A DNA stretch of 64,000 bases from positions 1,240,001 to 1,304,000 of the forward strand of contig NZ_WKJI01000001.1 of the NCBI RefSeq assembly GCF_009674685.1. The letters run 5' to 3'. Source of the DNA: Pedobacter puniceum (lineage in GTDB: Bacteria > Bacteroidota > Bacteroidia > Sphingobacteriales > Sphingobacteriaceae). Of this stretch, positions 58,605-64,000 are shown in pieces. The position numbers and the translations under genes are program-made. Numbering within the stretch: position 1 is the stretch's first letter; the number at the start of each line of letters is the position of its first letter. Below the pieces are notes generated by a model. It did no database searches, was not told the DNA's origin, and worked only from the letters and a program-made list of their open reading frames with translations.

Positions 58605-60083
58605 TTATTTCTTTTTCATCCAAATGGAAGTACCACCTCCATTTAATCCCGTCATCACGATGGTTGATGTTTTCTTTTTCTCCCAATCTCTCTCTCTAGA
58701 AACGTGTAGTTTATCTATAAATAAACCACCAGCCCATCTCAGCTCTAACCATGGGGCAGTATAAGTCCATCTGTTGTTTGGGTCGCCGTTAATTCTACCA
58801 TCGGCACCTAAAGTAGTTTGGAAAGCGTTGTTGTATTGCGGGTCTAGTTGCTCATTTGCATAACCCGGTACTACACTATAACCTTGTACAATTTGCTCAT
58901 AATCACCAGCAATTTCAGCAGCTGTAACAGGTGTATTGGGTACATTCGCATATCGCTGCGGAGAAACAATTGGCCAGCCGTCTGGAGTCCAGAAAATTTT
59001 ACGAACATGTAAAACCATAAAGGCTAAGTCAACACCTGGTCTACCCTGATGAGCCATAAAATAATTATCGCCATCTTTAAAAACAGAACAATGCGAAACA
59101 CCAGCCCAACCACCATGATCCATAAATTTGTACGGAGCTAAAATCATTGGACCATTATCTGCTGCGTTATCTACGTTAACACCATTCCAATCTAAGAAAG
59201 GTCCGTTTGGACTGGTTGAGCGAAATACCCTAACATTGTATTTTGTAGCCAACCAATCATAAGCTACAAATAGATAATACATATTGGTTTGTGGGTTGAA
59301 GATAATTTCTGGCCCTTCTAAATTGCCATTAAATATGTTATTGGTTTTACCTCTTCTTACAATTCTAACACCTTTATCATTAGAAGCTAAAGCCAAACCT
59401 GTTTGAGGGTTCAGTTGCAGTTCAAACAAACCATCCCAAGCAGAACCATAAACCATCCAGTGCTGGCCGGTTGGTGTAACTACAACAGACGGATCTATAG
59501 CATTTGTACCAGGACCAGAATTGGTTGATGTAACAGCCAAACCTTTTTCTACCCAAGGCCCTTCTAATGATGATGAGGTAAGTAAACCAATAGCACTTGT
59601 TCTACCCTCTTTAGCAGCTAAAGAATAATACAATCTAAACTCTGAGCCTACTTTCATAATATAAGGAGCCCAAATACCATCTACTGGCTCTGCACCATTA
59701 GCTTTTATGTAACTTACCGCTTGAGAAGGTAATCCATTAATAGCCCACCCCACATATTTCCAATCTACCAAGTCTTTAGATTTACGTACCATGATACCCG
59801 CTTTTACTGGTGCACCATAAGCTACATCGGTATTGAAACTATAAAACCACTCTCCATCTTTAATAATAGAAGGATCATGCGCATTATAAGGCCCCCACTG
59901 GCGGTAAAATGATGGTGAAGCTATACTACTATAAGTATCAAGTATGTTATTGATGTTAAAAGGTTTTTCAGCAAAAATACCCGGATCAACTTCTGTTACA
60001 GTTTCTACATCTTTTTTGCAGCTCCCCAACATCAATATAATTGATGTTGAGAGCAGCATATTCTTAATGGTTTGGTTTATCAT
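58605..60083 (-). CDS. GH43 endo-arabinanase-like lipoprotein with C-terminal domain
   Basis: The 492-residue protein has a lipoprotein leader (LGSCKK, Cys22). The first-blade nucleophile is Asp in NAHDPSIIKDGEWFYSF, the second Asp is in NAIDPSVVVTPTG and Glu is in LEGPEIIFNPQT. The propeller ends near residue 360 and is followed by a beta-sandwich domain (about 385-490, GDYEQIVQGYSVVPGYANEQ and a KKKK-like tail), as in surface arabinanases. A lipid-anchored endo-enzyme next to SusC/SusD would cut arabinan at the cell surface. It lies 30 bases from SusD. Confidence 0.88.
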   Translation of the reverse strand: MINQTIKNMLLSTSIILMLGSCKKDVETVTEVDPGIFAEKPFNINNILDTYSSIASPSFYRQWGPYNAHDPSIIKDGEWFYSFNTDVAYGAPVKAGIMVRKSKDLVDWKYVGWAINGLPSQAVSYIKANGAEPVDGIWAPYIMKVGSEFRLYYSLAAKEGRTSAIGLLTSSSLEGPWVEKGLAVTSTNSGPGTNAIDPSVVVTPTGQHWMVYGSAWDGLFELQLNPQTGLALASNDKGVRIVRRGKTNNIFNGNLEGPEIIFNPQTNMYYLFVAYDWLATKYNVRVFRSTSPNGPFLDWNGVNVDNAADNGPMILAPYKFMDHGGWAGVSHCSVFKDGDNYFMAHQGRPGVDLAFMVLHVRKIFWTPDGWPIVSPQRYANVPNTPVTAAEIAGDYEQIVQGYSVVPGYANEQLDPQYNNAFQTTLGADGRINGDPNNRWTYTAPWLELRWAGGLFIDKLHVSRERDWEKKKTSTIVMTGLNGGGTSIWMKKK

Positions 60084-60113
60084 CTATTTTTCAATTTAGA
60101 TTTCTGCTGTGGA

Positions 60114-61664
60114 TTAATTTGCTGGATTACGTGAAAGATTTTTATTTGCTGCCAATTCTGATTCTGGAATAGGTAAATACTCGTTACCCGGTGTCCATGT
60201 ATTAAAATCAGTATCACGAGCTTTTAACATGGCCAGCTTAGTTGGGTTATATAACCATCCCCATCTGATGATATCATTGATTCTTTGGCCCTCGATAGAA
60301 AACTCTAAAGCTCTTTCATGAAAAATTTGCTCACGCATTTGGTCTCTGTTCATCCCTGGTTTAACAGTAGCTAGGTTAGGTAATTTTGCTCTGTCACGTA
60401 CTGTTTGAATTAAAGGATAAGCCTCTGAGGTTCTGTTTAATTCATTTAAAGCTTCAGCATACATTAATAAAATATCCGCATAACGTAAAACTCTGTAATT
60501 AATACCACCACCTTCAAAAGTTTCAAAAGGTACACCTAAACCATCGTAGGTGTATTTTCTAGGATAAATTCTATCTAATGGGTGCGGCCAATTTACGCCA
60601 TAAGCCATAGTAGAATTATCAGCTGGTTCGTAAGATGCTATGGTAGCAAGTAAACGAGGGTCGCTTTTATTATCTACTGTTTTTTCTAGCTTAAACTCAT
60701 CATAAATCCAACGGGTTGGTAAATAGTCAGAGAAGCCTTTACCATCCATACCATAAGTAATAGAAACTGCAGAAAACTGACGCCAGTTTGCAGTTGGCTC
60801 GCCTGTCCAGTTAGGAACAGAACCACCACTTGCGCTAAATTGTACTTCAAATAAAGATTCTGCGTTGTTTTCATTAACATCTCTAAAATTATCACGGTAG
60901 TTTGGCATTAAGCTGTAAACTCCCTGTAAAGGTGCAACAAAGAATTTAGCAAATTCATTAGCTGCTTTTTGCCAATCTTTTCTGTATAAATAAGATTTAC
61001 CCAACATACCTGTTGCCGCTCCTTTAGTGGCTCTACCTTTTTGACCTCTATCTGGCCCATCAACTGCATCATAAGAAACGGGTAACATACTTGCTGCTGT
61101 GCCAAAATCACTAAAAATTTGGCTCCATATAGCATCTTCTGTTGCCGTTGCCGGGAAATAATCGTTTTGATCTTTTGGTGGTGTAGTAATTAAAGGAACT
61201 TCTTTAAATGTAGTAGCTAAATTATAATAAGCTAATCCTCTTAAGAAATATGCTTGTCCTAAAACTCTAGACTTAGAAGTCTCATCAATAACAGAAGCAT
61301 CCATAGCGCCAACATTAGCAATAACTTGGTTAGCTCTGTAAACAACCATATAAAGATCTCTCCAAATCCATTGTACCGGTGCAGAGTTATTAGGGATGAT
61401 GAACTTGCCTGTTTGCTCTAAATCTGGCCAAGGGCTATCGCCTCTAAAATCATCTCCTCTACTATCTGTAAGACCAGGAAAAGAACGTTGGTAAGTACCA
61501 TCAGTAATTAAAGCATTATAAACTCCGGTGATGGCAGCAAATGCTTGGTCTTTAGTTTTCCAATAGCTTGCCGCGGTTGGACCATTAGGGTTGACCAAAT
61601 CTAATTTTTTATCGCAGGCTGTTAGGAAAGCCAAACCTATTATATAGTATTTAAAATTTTTCAT
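60114..61664 (-). CDS. SusD/RagB-family nutrient-binding lipoprotein
   Basis: The 516-residue protein has a lipoprotein leader (FLTACDKKLDL, Cys17). The opening PNGPTAASYWKTKDQAFAAI, AYFLRGLAYYNLATTFKEVP and the C-terminal EIFHERALEFSIEGQRIND are the SusD landmarks. It caps the SusC channel on the cell surface and binds arabinan oligosaccharides. It is 30 bases from SusC, the usual partner. Confidence 0.95.
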   Translation of the reverse strand: MKNFKYYIIGLAFLTACDKKLDLVNPNGPTAASYWKTKDQAFAAITGVYNALITDGTYQRSFPGLTDSRGDDFRGDSPWPDLEQTGKFIIPNNSAPVQWIWRDLYMVVYRANQVIANVGAMDASVIDETSKSRVLGQAYFLRGLAYYNLATTFKEVPLITTPPKDQNDYFPATATEDAIWSQIFSDFGTAASMLPVSYDAVDGPDRGQKGRATKGAATGMLGKSYLYRKDWQKAANEFAKFFVAPLQGVYSLMPNYRDNFRDVNENNAESLFEVQFSASGGSVPNWTGEPTANWRQFSAVSITYGMDGKGFSDYLPTRWIYDEFKLEKTVDNKSDPRLLATIASYEPADNSTMAYGVNWPHPLDRIYPRKYTYDGLGVPFETFEGGGINYRVLRYADILLMYAEALNELNRTSEAYPLIQTVRDRAKLPNLATVKPGMNRDQMREQIFHERALEFSIEGQRINDIIRWGWLYNPTKLAMLKARDTDFNTWTPGNEYLPIPESELAANKNLSRNPAN

Positions 61665-61694
61665 CTTTCTTGCTTTTAATATTTATACCATCAA

Positions 61695-64000
61695 TTAAAA
61701 ACCAACTTGTACACCAAGCATTATTGTTCTAGGTTTCGGGTAAGAACCGTTATCAAAACCAGGTTCAAAAACTCCGGCAGTAAAATCTGGGTTATAAGCT
61801 TTATACTTTTGGAAAGTGTATAAATTTTGCGCTGTAGCATATAATCTTGCATTAGACACACCTTTTATAAATGATTTAGGTAAAGTATAACCTAAAGAAA
61901 TGGTATTGATTCTTACAAAAGTTCCGTCTTGTAACCAACCTTCACGATTAGAGTTTCTACCGTTTTGGTTAACATCGTTCCAATCTAATCTTGGGATATT
62001 AGTATTGGTATTGCTTGTTGTCCAACGGTTAAGCATATCTTCATGATAGTTAGCATCACCACCTGTATGCATTAAATCTCTATAAAGTCTGCTGTTGATT
62101 AAGAATTTTGCACTTCCTGATAAGAAAACAGTAAAATCAAATCTCTTGTAAGATGTTCCGATATTTAAGCCGTAAGTATAACGAGGAATACCATTACCTA
62201 AATACGTTCTATCATCTTCATTGATGATGCCATCATCATTTAAATCTTTAAATCTGATATCTCCAACTGTTGTTCCTGGAAATTGTGTAGCATGAGCATC
62301 AACCTCTGCTTGGGTTTGGAAAATTCCATCGGCCACCCAACCATAGTGTCTGCCAACCTCGCCACCAATTTCTGTGTAAGAGCCAACTCCTTCTCTAAAC
62401 TGAACATCATTACCTAATGATAAAACTTTGTTTTTAATGGTAGTGAAATTAGCGGTGATATCGTATTTAAAATCGCCTGTCATTTTACGATAAGTTGCAC
62501 TTAACTCTACCCCGGTATTTCTTAAGGCTCCGGCATTTACTGTTGGGAAACGATTGATAGAACCAACTGAAGCTGGAATTGGAATACCTACTAAAATATC
62601 AGAACTTTTACTGTTGTAGTACTCTGCTGATAAATCTAATTTTCCGCTAAATAAGGTTGCATCTATACCTATGTTTGATGTTTCTCTTTCTTCCCATTTA
62701 ATGGTTTCTGACACTACGTTGGTTTGTAAGCCGCCAAGTACACGAACATCATTAAAAGTATAAACGATATTAGGGTTAACTGAAGCTAAGTATAAATAGT
62801 TACCTATGTTTTCATTTCCTAAACGACCCCAACTTGCTCTAATTTTTAAATCAGACACTAAAGATTTTGGAAGTTTAAAGAAAGATTCTTCACTAATTTT
62901 CCATCCTAAAGCTACAGAAGGGAAATTACCATAACGGTTTGCCTTAGCAAATCTTGATGAGCCGTCTCTTCTTAAAGTTGCCGTAATAAGGTATTTATCA
63001 TCATAGTTATAGTTAAGTCTACCTAGGTAAGAAGCAATAGTGTGATATTCTTCAAATGCAGATGAGTTGCTTGTAGCTCCATTTGCCAAAGTAGGAAAAT
63101 ATGGTTTTACAAAACCTTCTGCGTAAGCAAATTTAGTTAAGGCTAAATCTCTTTGATACATTTGTCCTGCTAATAAAGCAATAGAGTGTTTGCCAAAAGT
63201 TTTATCGTAACTTAAAGTGTTTTCTATAAGTGTACTTCCGTATGTTCTAGAATTATCGGTTAGCCTAGCGGTAACATTAGGAAAGAAATAACCTAAGTTA
63301 AATGTTGGGATAAAACCATTATCACGAGCTATAACCCTATCATAACCAACATTAACTTTATATTTTAGGTTATGTCCATTATTTTTTAAAAGCTGTAACT
63401 CGCCGAAGATGGTACCAAACATCCTATCAACATCAGTTTTGTTAGAAACCAAACTGTTGTAACCAATACCGTTTAATGATATAGCATCTTCACGATCTTG
63501 AAGTGTACCGCCAAAACCACCATCAACAGTAGGATCATACAGTGCCATGGTTGGGATGGCAAAAACTAAGTCGTTAATTAATGGCGGACGAGCACCTAAA
63601 AGTACACCTTCATTACCTATTAAAGAGTTTTCATTAGAACGAGTATAGTTAAATGTTTGTCCGATTTTAAAAATCCCTTTTTCTGCCATGGTATTTACCC
63701 TAGCAGTATATCTTTTGTAAGTTGGACCATTACCTACGAAGGTTCCGTTATTATCAAAAAGGTCTAAAGAAACATTGTAAGTTGTATTATTACCACCGCC
63801 AGAAAAATTCACATAATGGTTTTGTCTGTTACCTGTTTTTAAACCTTCTTTTTGCCAATCTGTATCAATATTGGTAATGTATTTATTTGAGTTAGGATCA
63901 TTTGCCGGCGCTAAAGGCTTACCAGCGTTAAATCTTGCTTCGTTGTTTAAAGCTTGATAGTTTGCCCTACCTGTTACAGGCATAATTTGCCAAACTTCAT
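61695..64000 (-). CDS. SusC/RagA TonB-linked outer-membrane transporter (partial at window edge)
   Basis: The frame runs to the edge of the window with no start in view; the first ATG inside (63983) is internal, and codons upstream (EVWQI) stay open. About 768 residues are visible, the C-terminal three quarters of a roughly 1000-residue protein. Barrel strands such as WQKEGLKTGNRQNHYVNFSG, ARLYATAQNLYTFQKYKAYN with the PDFTAG element and a terminal aromatic residue (GVQVGF) are typical. It imports oligosaccharides, here probably arabinan, with TonB energy. The N-terminal carboxypeptidase-like and plug domains lie outside the window. Confidence 0.93.
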   Translation of the reverse strand, partial: EVWQIMPVTGRANYQALNNEARFNAGKPLAPANDPNSNKYITNIDTDWQKEGLKTGNRQNHYVNFSGGGNNTTYNVSLDLFDNNGTFVGNGPTYKRYTARVNTMAEKGIFKIGQTFNYTRSNENSLIGNEGVLLGARPPLINDLVFAIPTMALYDPTVDGGFGGTLQDREDAISLNGIGYNSLVSNKTDVDRMFGTIFGELQLLKNNGHNLKYKVNVGYDRVIARDNGFIPTFNLGYFFPNVTARLTDNSRTYGSTLIENTLSYDKTFGKHSIALLAGQMYQRDLALTKFAYAEGFVKPYFPTLANGATSNSSAFEEYHTIASYLGRLNYNYDDKYLITATLRRDGSSRFAKANRYGNFPSVALGWKISEESFFKLPKSLVSDLKIRASWGRLGNENIGNYLYLASVNPNIVYTFNDVRVLGGLQTNVVSETIKWEERETSNIGIDATLFSGKLDLSAEYYNSKSSDILVGIPIPASVGSINRFPTVNAGALRNTGVELSATYRKMTGDFKYDITANFTTIKNKVLSLGNDVQFREGVGSYTEIGGEVGRHYGWVADGIFQTQAEVDAHATQFPGTTVGDIRFKDLNDDGIINEDDRTYLGNGIPRYTYGLNIGTSYKRFDFTVFLSGSAKFLINSRLYRDLMHTGGDANYHEDMLNRWTTSNTNTNIPRLDWNDVNQNGRNSNREGWLQDGTFVRINTISLGYTLPKSFIKGVSNARLYATAQNLYTFQKYKAYNPDFTAGVFEPGFDNGSYPKPRTIMLGVQVGF

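Overview
The window looks like chromosome of a Bacteroidota, most likely a Sphingobacteriaceae / Pedobacter-type organism. The support is a SusC/SusD pair, a C-terminal type IX secretion sorting domain on one exported enzyme, TAnnTTTG-type -7 boxes, AT-rich sequence with weak ribosome binding sites, DUF5362 and MG2-type proteins typical of that phylum, and dense sets of polysaccharide-degrading enzymes. No rRNA, tRNA, CRISPR array or intact transposase was seen.

Layout. (1) 1-3.1 kb: a decayed nucleotide-sugar epimerase, an orphan LuxR-type regulator whose receiver domain lacks the phosphoacceptor Asp, and a small membrane protein with an SbtA-type bicarbonate transporter. (2) 3.1-17.4 kb, minus strand, read right to left (operon A): a GH78-like rhamnosidase, an enolase-superfamily sugar-acid dehydratase, a LacZ-type GH2, two solute-binding-protein-like proteins without signal peptides, two class III CoA-transferases, a Gfo/Idh/MocA oxidoreductase, a MaoC hydratase and a FucP-like MFS permease. 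(3) 17.7-25.7 kb: mixed housekeeping and stress genes (TonB-C fusion, GNAT, formylglycine-generating-enzyme-like lipoprotein, ECF sigma factor with a membrane partner, GH20 hexosaminidase). (4) 25.9-29.6 kb: ychF followed by a plastic 2.5 kb strip with small membrane genes bounded by attC-like inverted repeats, a truncated RhuM gene between two 79-bp direct repeats, and AT-rich repeats. (5) 29.6-41.3 kb, minus strand (operon B): GH78, a GH43/32-clan enzyme, GH2, a beta-helix protein, a rhamnose-mutarotase-like lipoprotein, a Gfo/Idh/MocA oxidoreductase and a sodium symporter. (6) 41.5-43.4 kb: an outer-membrane barrel and a PmoA/DUF6807 protein. (7) 43.9-48.1 kb, minus strand (operon C): sodium symporter, DapA-like aldolase, L-fucose-isomerase-family enzyme; divergent from it a PL11 rhamnogalacturonan lyase with a T9SS tail and an MG2-type protein. 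(8) 52.9-64 kb, minus strand: an arabinan utilisation locus (SusC, SusD, three GH43, two GH51), with SusC cut by the window edge.

Together these genes fit breakdown of pectin side chains: PL11 cuts the rhamnogalacturonan I backbone, GH78/GH2 enzymes remove rhamnose and galactose, and GH43/GH51 enzymes strip arabinan. Two observations stand out. Operons A, B and C share a 20-bp operator-like motif exactly 45 bp from a -7-like box and 102-103 bp from the first start codon, so they probably form one regulon. Operon A also combines glycosidases with CoA-transferases, a MaoC hydratase and apparently cytosolic solute-binding-like proteins, with no ABC permease; I do not recognise this as a known sugar pathway and it is the best candidate for an undescribed system here.
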